Origin: Bacteroidota bacterium
GTDB taxonomy: Bacteria; Bacteroidota; Bacteroidia; Sphingobacteriales; Sphingobacteriaceae
Direction: 5' to 3'
NCBI GenBank assembly: GCA_023450085.1
Contig: JAEXHI010000021.1
Coordinates: 1-64,000 of the forward strand
Length of the DNA: 64,000 nt
The notes beneath the pieces were generated by a model. That model was not told the DNA's origin and ran no database searches. It saw only the letters and a program-made list of their open reading frames with translations. A program made the translations under genes and the position numbers. Shown here in pieces: positions 34,102-42,729 of this stretch (within the stretch, counting starts at the first letter, position 1; each line of letters starts with the position of its first letter).

Positions 34102-36024
34102 TTAGGCATTTTTATCGAGCACTAGCTTGGCCCAGCCTGATTTTCCAACGCCTCTAAGATCCTTTTTTCGCTCTTCCATTACTTTTTTCACTTTGGACGC
34201 ATAGGCCCAACAGGTACTTTGTCTGATACTAAGCTTTTCTGAAAGCTTATGAGAGGAGATTGTGCCTTTGGAACTATACATGAGATAGACCAAATAGAAT
34301 GCTTTATTGATCGGAATACGGTTATTTTCGAATATGGTGTGGTGCAATACCGACTCCTCATAGGCACATTTAGTACAGCGCCTGTTATAAGGTACTTTAC
34401 CGTTGCAATAATTAGTGTGGCCACATTTTAAGCAAGTGTATCCCCCAGCCCACTTTAATTCAGAGAGAAATTTATAACAAGCTTCCTTATCAGGGTATTT
34501 TAAACTGAATTCATCAAAATCTAGTTCTGTGGCATTTACACGTGCATCCGTAACCTTTTCAATGCTGGTTTTCAGATTGATGTTGTCATTTTCCAGCAAA
34601 ACGTTCATTCTAGAGATTTCTTCTGCTTGTTGTAACAATAGGTCGTTTTTCTGCAGAAGCTCAGAGTTTTGTTTTTCAATGGTCTCATTTTGCTTTTGCA
34701 AGGCAACCGCTTGTTGTTTTACCTCAATGGTACGTTTCTCTACTTTCGCTTCCAATTCTCTATTCAAATTATCTTTCATTTCAGCGTTTAGCTGCATTTG
34801 CTTGATAATCTGTTTTTGAGCATTTTCTTTTTTCTTTTTTAAGATGCGCACCTGATCACCAATGGCGAAGGATAGAAATACCATTTCGAACAGGAAGCCA
34901 AAGCTTAAACTATAAAAACCCAATACCCCAGGGATATGTCTGGCATAACCTAAAATATGTACTACTTTAATGATAAAGCCTAGAAACAGAAACGAATATC
35001 CCACCACAAAAAAACGGGCTGGCCTATATTTCTTCTTCCATAAAATGTATATACCGGTAATAAATCCAATAGAAAGCGGTATAAACTCAATAAACTTATA
35101 TTTAAACCAATCAGGATTATAAATGAGGCAAACAAAGAAAAACAATAAACGCAGTACAAGTACCGTATTGATCATCTTCGAAAAAACAGGTGCTTTTTGT
35201 TTAACGTGAAGTAATTCCTTGGTGAAAATGAGCGCAAAGGAACTGATACAAAGTAAAGCTATTCCGTAAGCGTACTCGTTCCAAACGGGGTGTTGCGGCC
35301 AAAAATATTGAAAAGCAATCCCATCAATAGATACTTCATATAAACCAACACTTAAAATATATAAGATGTAATAGAGATATTGTCTTCTTCGTACGGCCAA
35401 ATACATCAGCAGGTTATGGAAACTGAAGATGAAAATCATACCGTAGAACAAGCCGTAAGTAAGGTATTCTGTTAAACCATATTGTATAAACCTTTCAATG
35501 GTTCTAAATACAATAATCACATTTACCCTGTCTTTCGATTGGATTTTGAAGTAATAATAATACTCGCCTTTTTTAAGATTTTTGATGAGAAATTCGAAAT
35601 TCTTATGGCGATATAACCGTTCCTTAAAAGTTAAATCGGCACCAGAGCGGGCATGTACATATTTCCCATTTTCGTCCGGAAAATAAACGTCAATGTGATC
35701 AGTTACTTGGTCAAAAAACTCAATGATACTTGATTTCTCAAAATCTTCTTCAAACCTAACCTTTACCCTATACCAGTAAGTAGAGCTACGGTTATAGTTT
35801 TTCGGATAGTAATCTATATTGGGGGCAAATTTATTTTGATAGGCAGCGCTAGAAATAGTATCAAAACTTAGCTCTCCTTTAGGGTCCTCTAAGGTGACGA
35901 CTTCTTTCGATTTAAAAATGTACTCGGCAGTATTATTGTTAATGACTACTGTTTGTTGTGCAATAGCATCGAAAGAAATGAGGAAGAGTAAAAATAAAAA
36001 CGCTCGTGATTGAATTTTAAACAT
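34102..36024 (-). CDS. 7TM-DISM sensor fused to IS1595-type transposase DNA-binding domain; candidate membrane-bound regulator
   Basis: The 640-residue protein has a signal peptide (about 1-22), an extracytoplasmic DISMED2-like beta domain (about 40-170, with YWYRVKVRF), seven membrane helices (about 185-390) ending in SFAIGDQVR, and a long coiled coil (about 395-495). The C-terminal cytoplasmic region starts like an IS1595 transposase: KYPDKEACYKFLSELKW. It has a zinc ribbon with Cys531-x2-Cys534 and Cys550-x2-Cys553, then helices with IFENNRIPINKAFYLVYLMYSSKGTISSHKLSEKLSI, the transposase helix-turn-helix segment. The protein stops there at residue 640, so the DDE catalytic domain is missing. 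I infer a membrane-tethered transcription factor sensing a glycan or related signal and controlling the adjacent susCD locus. It is not a mobile element itself. Confidence 0.85.
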   Translation of the reverse strand: MFKIQSRAFLFLLFLISFDAIAQQTVVINNNTAEYIFKSKEVVTLEDPKGELSFDTISSAAYQNKFAPNIDYYPKNYNRSSTYWYRVKVRFEEDFEKSSIIEFFDQVTDHIDVYFPDENGKYVHARSGADLTFKERLYRHKNFEFLIKNLKKGEYYYYFKIQSKDRVNVIIVFRTIERFIQYGLTEYLTYGLFYGMIFIFSFHNLLMYLAVRRRQYLYYILYILSVGLYEVSIDGIAFQYFWPQHPVWNEYAYGIALLCISSFALIFTKELLHVKQKAPVFSKMINTVLVLRLLFFFVCLIYNPDWFKYKFIEFIPLSIGFITGIYILWKKKYRPARFFVVGYSFLFLGFIIKVVHILGYARHIPGVLGFYSLSFGFLFEMVFLSFAIGDQVRILKKKKENAQKQIIKQMQLNAEMKDNLNRELEAKVEKRTIEVKQQAVALQKQNETIEKQNSELLQKNDLLLQQAEEISRMNVLLENDNINLKTSIEKVTDARVNATELDFDEFSLKYPDKEACYKFLSELKWAGGYTCLKCGHTNYCNGKVPYNRRCTKCAYEESVLHHTIFENNRIPINKAFYLVYLMYSSKGTISSHKLSEKLSIRQSTCWAYASKVKKVMEERKKDLRGVGKSGWAKLVLDKNA

Positions 36025-36087
36025 TACAATGAAGTGCCAACATTCGGTTAGTTTGTTTGGTAACGTTAAATATAGTCACTAAAATTG

Positions 36088-36125
36088 AAATAGGCATCCA
36101 AAGAATGAACTTTGAATGCCTATTT
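36088..36125 (-). terminator. Stem-loop terminator after MaoC gene
   Basis: AAATAGGCAT and ATGCCTATTT arms with an inner CAAAG/CTTTG stem form a long hairpin. On the minus strand it is followed by a T-rich stretch. It separates the MaoC gene from the downstream 7TM regulator gene. Confidence 0.7.
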
Positions 36126-36146
36126 ACTTCGAAAGAAGAATTTTAT

Positions 36147-36608
36147 TTATGCATTGAAGTGGTAAAGGAATACCACGTCGCCATTATAGGCAGGTTTTGC
36201 TTGGTCTTTAATTTCCAAAATAATATTAACTACTACTTTGGTGGTGCCTCTTAAGTTTAAGATAGATTTTAAACTAGCCTTTAAGCGTACTTCACTATCA
36301 ACGGTTACTGCCTGACCAAACTTTAAACTTTCGATGCCATAGTTGATCTCCATTTTAAGGTTACCAATTTTAACAATCTGTTGCCATAGATAAGGAACTA
36401 ACGACAGCGTTAAGTATCCGTGTGCAATGGTTGTTTTAAAAGGACTTTCTACTGCCGCTCTTTCGGCATCAGTATGTATCCATTGATGGTCTAGTGTAGC
36501 GTCTGCAAATTTATTGATTTGATCTTGTGTGATTTGATACCAAGCAGATGTACCTAATTCGTTTCCTAAATAGGAAGCAAAATCATCATGGTTGTTAATT
36601 TCAATCAT
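36147..36608 (-). CDS. MaoC family dehydratase ((R)-specific enoyl-CoA hydratase type)
   Basis: This hotdog-fold protein of 153 residues matches MaoC-like (R)-enoyl-CoA hydratases, which hydrate trans-2-enoyl-CoA. The catalytic pair is visible as Asp40 and His45 in FADATLDHQWIHTD (D-x4-H), followed by the FKTTIAHGYLTLSL block typical of the family. It lies 21 bases after the MazG-like gene and is probably co-transcribed, though no functional link is obvious. Confidence 0.9.
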   Translation of the reverse strand: MIEINNHDDFASYLGNELGTSAWYQITQDQINKFADATLDHQWIHTDAERAAVESPFKTTIAHGYLTLSLVPYLWQQIVKIGNLKMEINYGIESLKFGQAVTVDSEVRLKASLKSILNLRGTTKVVVNIILEIKDQAKPAYNGDVVFLYHFNA

Positions 36609-36629
36609 ATAATAAGTTGTTAGTTAATG

Positions 36630-37094
36630 CTATAATAAACCCTTAAGGTCTGCAGGTGAATAATTGATAGATTTTAGGGTCTTATCATCACCTTTACGAT
36701 AAACAAGATACAAACCTTCTATTTCTTTAAAATAAGCATCTACATTATCTTTTTGTTTATAAAAAGCGATGGTTTCTTCTGCTTCTTCTACTGTTTTGCA
36801 AGCTTTACTCATATTGGAGCGATGAACTTCGTCAAAAAGTGTTTTAAATTTAGCTCCTAATCCAAATTCCAAAACAGCACCTGCTAATACATATTGTAAA
36901 TCACATAAAGCATCAGCTACTTCAACTAGATCATCGTTATCCACAGCTTCCTGTAGCTCTTTTAGCTCTTCTGCAATCAAATCTATCCTCAATTTGCTTC
37001 TTACTTTAGATGGGATAGCTGCTTGCTCCACAATTGGATGTTTAAAAGTGTGGTGAAACTCTGCTACTTGGCTTAAAGCACTTAAATCTTCCAT
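36630..37094 (-). CDS. MazG-like nucleoside triphosphate pyrophosphohydrolase
   Basis: This all-alpha NTP-pyrophosphatase has 154 residues. The metal-binding motif ExxE-x11-ExxD is present as Glu43/Glu46 (EELKE) and Glu58/Asp61 (EVADALCD). The group hydrolyses non-canonical or modified nucleoside triphosphates, or phosphoribosyl-ATP in HisE relatives; here no his genes are nearby. The start at 37094 (MEDLSAL) gives the usual N-terminus; an ATG at 37160 would add 22 unusual residues. The region upstream to the divergent kinase gene holds the kinase promoter. Confidence 0.85.
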   Translation of the reverse strand: MEDLSALSQVAEFHHTFKHPIVEQAAIPSKVRSKLRIDLIAEELKELQEAVDNDDLVEVADALCDLQYVLAGAVLEFGLGAKFKTLFDEVHRSNMSKACKTVEEAEETIAFYKQKDNVDAYFKEIEGLYLVYRKGDDKTLKSINYSPADLKGLL

Positions 37095-37248
37095 AATGAT
37101 ATTTTTAAAAACGCTAAGGTTTAACAATTTGAGATGAATAGCAAATTTTCTTATCAACAATGAAAATGTAATAAAGGGTTTAGCCTATCAATAATTTGGA
37201 TATCAGTATAATGAAATGTTAAACTTCATTATTTGGCTATATTTTTGA

Positions 37249-37256
37249 TAGATTTG
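37249..37256 (+). promoter_or_regulatory. Bacteroidota -7 box upstream of histidine kinase
   Basis: TAGATTTG matches TAnnTTTG and lies about 30 bases before the predicted TTG start at 37286. There is no clear TTG -33 element at the normal spacing. Confidence 0.45.
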
Positions 37257-37285
37257 CGCTCTGTTACTTAAGATACTTTTGATTA

Positions 37286-39355
37286 TTGGAAACTTCATCA
37301 ATATTTATATTAAGTCTGCCTCCTTCTAACGCTCTCCGACCTAAAAACTTTTTTGTTTTAACGCTTGTCGTTTTATCAATTTTTGGTTGTACGCCTGATC
37401 AGAAATCAGAAACTGTCGTTAAAAAAGCGCTTTCCCTCAATTTCAAAAGAGTGGATAGTGTTTACATGACCAGTAATCTGGTAGAAACCAATCGACTTTT
37501 AGATAGTCTTAAGTTGGAAATGGATGGTGATGACATTGATGAACTCACTAATTATTACTACTATAAAGGGCTGACCAGCTATAAGGATACGCTGTTAATG
37601 AATAGGTACGCCGATAGCGCATTAACGATATTTGACGACGCTGAGCGACAAAAGCAATATCCAATGTCTTTTGCGAAAGCTTTAATGCTGAAGAGTGATG
37701 TTTATGTGTTCTTTAAAAGCTATGATAAAGCCCTAGAGAATTACTTTAAAATAAAATCTACCTTAAATAAAGTCGATGATCCCTTGGTTTATGCGGATTA
37801 CATTACCCGTATTGCACAGCTTTATTACGTTCAAAACCTTTTTAAACAGGCTGCTCATTATCATTTAGAGGCCTTTGATATTATAGAATCTGCTAAGGGA
37901 TTGGATCCCAGAAGTGTGTTTTATGTTAAACAGGGCGCACTTAACAATGCAGGGTTTTCTTATGAAAGGGCTGGAATGTTGGACAGTGCCGCATTTCTGT
38001 ATCAAAAAGGAATGTCGTTTATTCAGCAACAGCTAGAAAAAAATACCGTAACCATTAACCAGTATAATCAATCTAAAATTGTGCTTTTAGATAATTTAGG
38101 CGGTTTAATGGCTAAACGGGGAAATTTAAAGCTGGCGAAAGAATATTTAGAGGAAAGCGTAGCTTTAGATAGCTATGCACAGGAAAAAATCAAAATCAGT
38201 GCATTTATCAAGCTTGCTGATGTTTGCCGCAGGCTCAACCAGTCCCAACGCGCCGATTCCTTATTGAATATTGCACAAAAGGTAATTTATGCTTCGCAAT
38301 TTGACCCTTATCTATTTAGGCCTCGATTAGACAAAGCTAGAAGTGAACTTTACTTCTCTAAAGGGAATTACAAAGGTGCTTACGAGTTATTAAATAAGTA
38401 TAACTTGGCTATGGACAGTGTAAACGCAGAAAATGAGCTGTCTAGAGTGGATTTAAATGTAAGGTTTCAGAATAAGCAGACGGAGCAGGATTTAAAGTTA
38501 CTCACCAAAACCAACGAAAATATCACCTTATACCTATTCTGCGCTGCTGTTTTTATTATCATGCTCATTTGCATTGTATTTCTAGTAATTAAAAATGCCA
38601 AGCAAGCACACAAGACTGAAAAAGCTACCATCAAGCATAGTGAAGAGCTAGAGAAAACGATGATAAGTTTGGAAAATCGCAATAAGGACTATGCAAAGAT
38701 GATGAAGGTAATGGCCCATGATTTGAAAAATCCACTCGGAGGCATGGTGGGTATCAGTAATCTATTACTAGAAGAAAAAAGATTTTTGGAAGAGGACAGA
38801 GAAATGTTGCAGCTCATTGCTAGTTCTGGTAACAACGCTATCGAGATGATCAATCAACTGCTAAATTCTAATCTGGCCATTGAAAACGAGGTGCTTACTA
38901 AAGAGAAAGTAGATATTCAGCACTTGCTGCGTCAATGCACTGAGCTTTTACAATACAAGGCCGACGAAAAGCAGCAAAAGATTATTTTTATCAGTGGCGG
39001 TCCAGCTTATTTACAGTTGAGTCGTGAAAAAATTTGGCGTGTTTTCAATAACCTTGTGGTTAATGCCATTAAGTTTAGTCCCAATCACTCCGTAGTTAAA
39101 GTATTGCTGGAGAGGTTAGATAAAAGTGTAAGGATAGCTATTATAGACCAAGGCATTGGTGTTCCGGAAAACGATAAGCAACGTATTTTTGAAATGTTTA
39201 CCTCGGCTAAAAGACCAGGAACTTCTGGCGAGCAACCTTTTGGTATTGGCCTATCTATCAGCAAACAAATTGTGGAAAGTCACCAAGGGAAAATATGGCT
39301 TCAGGATAATGTTGGCGGAGGTACTATATTTTATGTAGAACTGCCTTTAAGCTAA
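37286..39355 (+). CDS. TPR-containing sensor histidine kinase (lipoprotein-like N-terminus)
   Basis: This membrane sensor kinase has 689 residues. The N-terminal export signal FFVLTLVVLSIFGC has a possible lipobox. A periplasmic helical TPR region (about 45-395) follows, then one membrane helix (LYLFCAAVFIIMLICIVFLVI), a coiled coil, HisKA with His478 in MAHDLKNPLGG, and a HATPase domain with the N box NNLVVNAIKFSP and G boxes DQGIGVPEND and FGIGLSISKQIV. No response regulator is adjacent, so the partner is elsewhere. The start is a TTG with no strong RBS and is uncertain; no ATG precedes the signal sequence. The 3' end overlaps the convergent ClC gene by 9 bp. Confidence 0.88.
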   Translation: METSSIFILSLPPSNALRPKNFFVLTLVVLSIFGCTPDQKSETVVKKALSLNFKRVDSVYMTSNLVETNRLLDSLKLEMDGDDIDELTNYYYYKGLTSYKDTLLMNRYADSALTIFDDAERQKQYPMSFAKALMLKSDVYVFFKSYDKALENYFKIKSTLNKVDDPLVYADYITRIAQLYYVQNLFKQAAHYHLEAFDIIESAKGLDPRSVFYVKQGALNNAGFSYERAGMLDSAAFLYQKGMSFIQQQLEKNTVTINQYNQSKIVLLDNLGGLMAKRGNLKLAKEYLEESVALDSYAQEKIKISAFIKLADVCRRLNQSQRADSLLNIAQKVIYASQFDPYLFRPRLDKARSELYFSKGNYKGAYELLNKYNLAMDSVNAENELSRVDLNVRFQNKQTEQDLKLLTKTNENITLYLFCAAVFIIMLICIVFLVIKNAKQAHKTEKATIKHSEELEKTMISLENRNKDYAKMMKVMAHDLKNPLGGMVGISNLLLEEKRFLEEDREMLQLIASSGNNAIEMINQLLNSNLAIENEVLTKEKVDIQHLLRQCTELLQYKADEKQQKIIFISGGPAYLQLSREKIWRVFNNLVVNAIKFSPNHSVVKVLLERLDKSVRIAIIDQGIGVPENDKQRIFEMFTSAKRPGTSGEQPFGIGLSISKQIVESHQGKIWLQDNVGGGTIFYVELPLS

Positions 39356-41134
39356 GTAATCTGCCTGTTGGCTTAAAACGTCTCTATATTTACTGAAAAT
39401 AGAAGTTTTAGAAACAAGACCAATGTATTTACCCATGTTATCTATTACTGGTAACACCCATAAATTGTCTGCCTCCATCCTATTCAAAATGAGTTTCACA
39501 TCTGTATTGATCGTTACGGGGATAATATCAGTATGCATTAAATCATTCACTTGCAAATCACTGTTTCTATCTGCCATTATCTGCTCTAAAATGGTCTCCA
39601 CATAAATAATCCCCTTAAATTGACCTTCTGAATCTACCACAGGGAATACATTTCGTTTTGATTTTAAGATGTCGGTTAACCTGTCCCGCAATAAATCATC
39701 AACTGCTAATATCAGATGGTCTTTTTCTACCAAGGTTCTTAAATTCATCATGTTAAGTACCGTAGTATCTTTGTCCGAATGGTGTGAAAGTTCGCCTTTA
39801 TCAGCCAATGGTTTAGTATAAATAGAGTACTTACTTACACTCCTATTAATTAAATAAGCAATTGCAGTAGTTATCATTAAAGGGACCATCAAAATGTAGC
39901 CGCCAGTAATTTCAGCAATCAAAAATATTCCCGTTAGGGGCGCATGCATTAAAGAGCCCAAAGCCGCTGCCATCCCCGCTACAATAAAGTTGGCCGTGTT
40001 TACTTCCGCTAATCCCGAAACGTTGATACTATAAGCTACCACAAAGCCTATTAAGCCTCCGATAATTAAACTCGGCGCAAAAGTTCCCCCATTGCCTCCA
40101 GCAGACAACGTAACCAAAGTAGCTACTGATTTTAGCATAATGGTCGCAACGGTAAAAGCGATGACCACTACTGGTAAATTACTGAACTCGGAGAAAATAC
40201 TATTGCTAATTACCGAACTGTAATCACCTTTGAGCAAATTATTAATGGTAATGTATCCTTCGCCATATAAGGTTGGGAATAAGAAAATCAATACACCTAG
40301 CATCAAACCACCTATCGCAATTTTCTGATAAGGGTTCTTTATTTTATAAAAAGCGCCCTTTACTGCAGAATTTACCTTTCCAAAATAAATAGAATACAAA
40401 CCTACCAGCACTGCTAAAATCACGTAAAAGCCTAATGCTCTCATTTGCCAACCTTCGGTAACTAAGTAAAATAATTGCTCGTTATAGAACAACCTGGCTA
40501 CTACCGAAGCAGTTGCTGCCGATAACAATAATGGGATGAAAACCGGGATGGTGAACTCGGGAAGTAATATTTCAATGGCAAAAACAATTCCGGCAATTGG
40601 ACTATTAAAAGCTCCTGCAATTCCAGAAGCGGCCCCGCAGGCCAATAATAAAGTGGTTTCTCTGTAACTTAAGCCTAAAAATCTACCTAAGGTTGACCCA
40701 ATAGAAGCGCCACTGGTAGCAATGGGTGCTTCTAAACCTGTAGAACCTCCAAAACCAACGGTAATGGCCGCTGTAATGATTTGCGAATAACTGTTGTGAG
40801 CCTCTACCTTACTTGATTTTTTAGAAATGGCAAATAACAATGGCGTTAAGCCCGTTTCAAAAGCACCTTTTCTGATGAATCTGCGCACATAAAGCACCGA
40901 TAATAAAATACCTATGGTAGGAAATAAAAGGTATAGATAATATTTATATTGCCACTGTAAATCAGTTTGTAAAAAATGTTCTATCCTGTGGGTAATGCCT
41001 TTTAAAAGCGAAGCCGCCAAGCCAGCTAATATCCCTACCAGAATAGCAGCAATAATTAGAAAATTCTTGTTCGAAATTTTGCTTTGCCTGTATTGATTAA
41101 AACGGTCTACAAAATTTACAAACTTGAGGTACAT
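39347..41134 (-). CDS. ClC family chloride channel/transporter with CBS domains
   Basis: This 595-residue protein has the ClC core (about 25-430) followed by two CBS domains (about 450-585). Selectivity-filter motifs are recognisable: GGSTGLEAP with the gating glutamate Glu135, GIAGAFNSPIAG, and GGNGGTFAPSL. Keeping the gating glutamate suggests a proton/chloride antiporter more than a passive channel. The CBS pair may respond to adenine nucleotides. It converges on the histidine kinase gene with a 9-bp overlap of the stop ends and lies 22 bases downstream of rluA-type pseudouridine synthase. Confidence 0.93.
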   Translation of the reverse strand: MYLKFVNFVDRFNQYRQSKISNKNFLIIAAILVGILAGLAASLLKGITHRIEHFLQTDLQWQYKYYLYLLFPTIGILLSVLYVRRFIRKGAFETGLTPLLFAISKKSSKVEAHNSYSQIITAAITVGFGGSTGLEAPIATSGASIGSTLGRFLGLSYRETTLLLACGAASGIAGAFNSPIAGIVFAIEILLPEFTIPVFIPLLLSAATASVVARLFYNEQLFYLVTEGWQMRALGFYVILAVLVGLYSIYFGKVNSAVKGAFYKIKNPYQKIAIGGLMLGVLIFLFPTLYGEGYITINNLLKGDYSSVISNSIFSEFSNLPVVVIAFTVATIMLKSVATLVTLSAGGNGGTFAPSLIIGGLIGFVVAYSINVSGLAEVNTANFIVAGMAAALGSLMHAPLTGIFLIAEITGGYILMVPLMITTAIAYLINRSVSKYSIYTKPLADKGELSHHSDKDTTVLNMMNLRTLVEKDHLILAVDDLLRDRLTDILKSKRNVFPVVDSEGQFKGIIYVETILEQIMADRNSDLQVNDLMHTDIIPVTINTDVKLILNRMEADNLWVLPVIDNMGKYIGLVSKTSIFSKYRDVLSQQADYLA

Positions 41135-41156
41135 AATATCTAATTTAGTTTAACGA

Positions 41157-41882
41157 CTAACTATCAAACTTGTCTAATAGTTTCAATAAAGTAGCAAAAT
41201 CTTTTGGATATGGTGCTTCTACCATAATGTCTTGTCCATCCACACCTTTAAACGTAATTTGTTTAGCATGTAAGGCAAAACGTTTCATAATCGGTTGTTC
41301 TTCCTCGTCTGTTAAGCGATAGCCTCTTTTGATTTTCGAAAGAAAAACTGGTTTTCCACGGTACATGGTATCGCCGCAAATGGCCGCACGTTGAGTGGCT
41401 AAGTGTATTCTGATTTGGTGCATACGGCCCGTTACAGGCTTGCATTCTACCAAAGTGTAATGCTTGTAGTATTTTAACGAATTAAAGTAAGTTTCTGCAC
41501 GTTTACCCTCTTGCCTATCTATGGTTACGTTTTTATTACCATCGTTCAAAATTGGTAAATCCACAAAAAGATTATCAAATTGAAATTGGCCATCAACCAC
41601 TGCGTGATAAATTTTGCTCACTTTTCTTTTCTCAAACTGTATCGAAAGATTGCGGTAAGCCTCTGGATTTTTGGCAATCACAATGGCACCCGAAGTTTCC
41701 TTATCCAGCCTGTGGCAAATTTGTGCATCTTCAGTATATAGCTTGGCCAAACGTAAAATATTCACTTCGCCAGCACCAGCAGCGCCACGCTCGTCTAATG
41801 AAGCCACAAAAGGAGGTTTGTTGATCACGATATAATCTTCGTTTTCGAATAGGATAAGGTCTTTAAAATTCGGATATTTCAA
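41157..41882 (-). CDS. RluA family RNA pseudouridine synthase
   Basis: RluA-type enzymes isomerise uridines in rRNA or tRNA to pseudouridine. The catalytic motif HRLDKETSG is present (Asp60 in the numbering used here), with the KPVTGRMHQIRIHLA block in the second half. Length is about 241 residues, and there is no S4 domain, as in compact members. I favour the TTG start at 41882 (KYPNFKDLILFENEDYIVINKP), where the conserved fold begins. An ATG at 41918 exists but a perfect TAnnTTTG box (41903-41910) lies between them, inside that longer frame. Confidence 0.87.
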   Translation of the reverse strand: MKYPNFKDLILFENEDYIVINKPPFVASLDERGAAGAGEVNILRLAKLYTEDAQICHRLDKETSGAIVIAKNPEAYRNLSIQFEKRKVSKIYHAVVDGQFQFDNLFVDLPILNDGNKNVTIDRQEGKRAETYFNSLKYYKHYTLVECKPVTGRMHQIRIHLATQRAAICGDTMYRGKPVFLSKIKRGYRLTDEEEQPIMKRFALHAKQITFKGVDGQDIMVEAPYPKDFATLLKLLDKFDS

Positions 41883-41902
41883 AAGGATATAAATTAAAGG
41901 TG

Positions 41903-41910
41903 CAAAAATA
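41903..41910 (-). promoter_or_regulatory. Bacteroidota -7 box for RluA gene
   Basis: TATTTTTG on the minus strand fits TAnnTTTG. It is followed by about 20 bases to the TTG start at 41882. The box lies inside the reading frame that would start at 41918. Confidence 0.45.
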
Positions 41911-41918
41911 CAATACAT

Positions 41919-42326
41919 TTAGCACTTTATTACTCTTATGTTAGGTGTAATTTCCCAATATCAATTTTAAGAAGGCAGTTTGACTGTGTAGTGGCATTCC
42001 TGATTCGTCATCTTGATCCCGAACCTTCGGGAGAGATCTTTGAACATTAGCTAATTTGATAATTAGCTGTACGCCCTGCTTTGTCATCCAGAGTGAAGCG
42101 AAGGATCTTTATGAATTGAAATAAATTAACCGCTTAATTGTTGGACTTTAAGGTTAAAAATGATTATTGTACACAGAACTTAATATGAATAACAAGTTGT
42201 TAGATCTCTCCTCCCAAACACTCTTGACCTTGCGCTGTCGAGATGACGTTCTATGAATATTGGTGCATGAATGGGCCGGATATTGTACCCAAACAATTGA
42301 ATAACTACCTTAGCAAAAAAAAGCTT
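41919..42326. repeat. Gene-free spacer with REP-like repeat copies
   Basis: The spacer contains a GTCATC-containing repeat with the small palindrome TCCCGAACCTTCGGGA (42017-42032) followed by GAGAGATCTTTGAA. A second copy at about 42084-42112 reads GTCATCCAGAGTGAAGCGAA. A reverse copy ends near 42200-42247 (AGATCTCTCC...GTCGAGATGACG). Related copies lie at 46821-46860 and 56809-56960. An in-frame extension of the downstream gene begins in the reverse copy but is not counted as coding. Confidence 0.75.
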
Positions 42327-42698
42327 ATGCATTTTACCAAGCTGGTTCCTAATGTTTTTTACATCAATATTCAAGATGGTTTAAGGCTATTTGTAGACTG
42401 TTTAGAGTTTTCCATTGGCCATAACGAAATTGATTCCGAACATCCTTTTTGTGTTTTGGATAAAGATGGTCTACGCATCAATCTATTCCAAAACAAAGAA
42501 TTTGCAGATAAAGACCATCCTGAATTTAGGCTGGTGACCAATCATATCGAAGAGGTGTACGAAAAGGTTTCCACAAAATTTCCTGAGCTTTTGCACCCAA
42601 ATTTGAGTAAAATAACTTTAAGGCCATGGGGTGCCAAGGAATTTGCTTTAATGGATAAGCAGGTGGGCATTGTTGTGCAACAGTGGCCCAATCCATAA
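42327..42698 (+). CDS. VOC/glyoxalase superfamily protein
   Basis: This small cytoplasmic protein of 123 residues is similar to glyoxalase/bleomycin-resistance (VOC) folds, with beta-alpha-beta repeats seen as FTKLVPNVFYINIQDGLRLFVDCLEFSIGH and the later ITLRPWGAKEFALMDKQVGIVVQQW. The latter is the characteristic closing motif of bacterial VOC proteins. The enzymatic function is unknown. I chose ATG 42327 because the fold begins there; the longer frame from 42243 starts in a dispersed repeat. A TACCTTAG box (one mismatch to TAnnTTTG) lies 14 bases before it. Confidence 0.75.
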   Translation: MHFTKLVPNVFYINIQDGLRLFVDCLEFSIGHNEIDSEHPFCVLDKDGLRINLFQNKEFADKDHPEFRLVTNHIEEVYEKVSTKFPELLHPNLSKITLRPWGAKEFALMDKQVGIVVQQWPNP

Positions 42699-42729
42699 TT
42701 TATCACGACACATTTAACTACAAAATAAT

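Noticed and set aside
34188..34424. Small ORF in another frame inside the 7TM regulator gene
   Set aside because: It is a shadow frame of the longer gene; the peptide has no recognisable domain.
34102..34560. IS1595 insertion sequence or transposase fragment
   Set aside because: The transposase-like part is in frame with a complete sensor protein, shows no terminal inverted repeats, and lacks the DDE catalytic domain, so it is not a mobile element.
42243..42326. 28-residue extension of the VOC protein
   Set aside because: It is encoded by a reverse REP-like repeat, and the VOC fold begins at ATG 42327.
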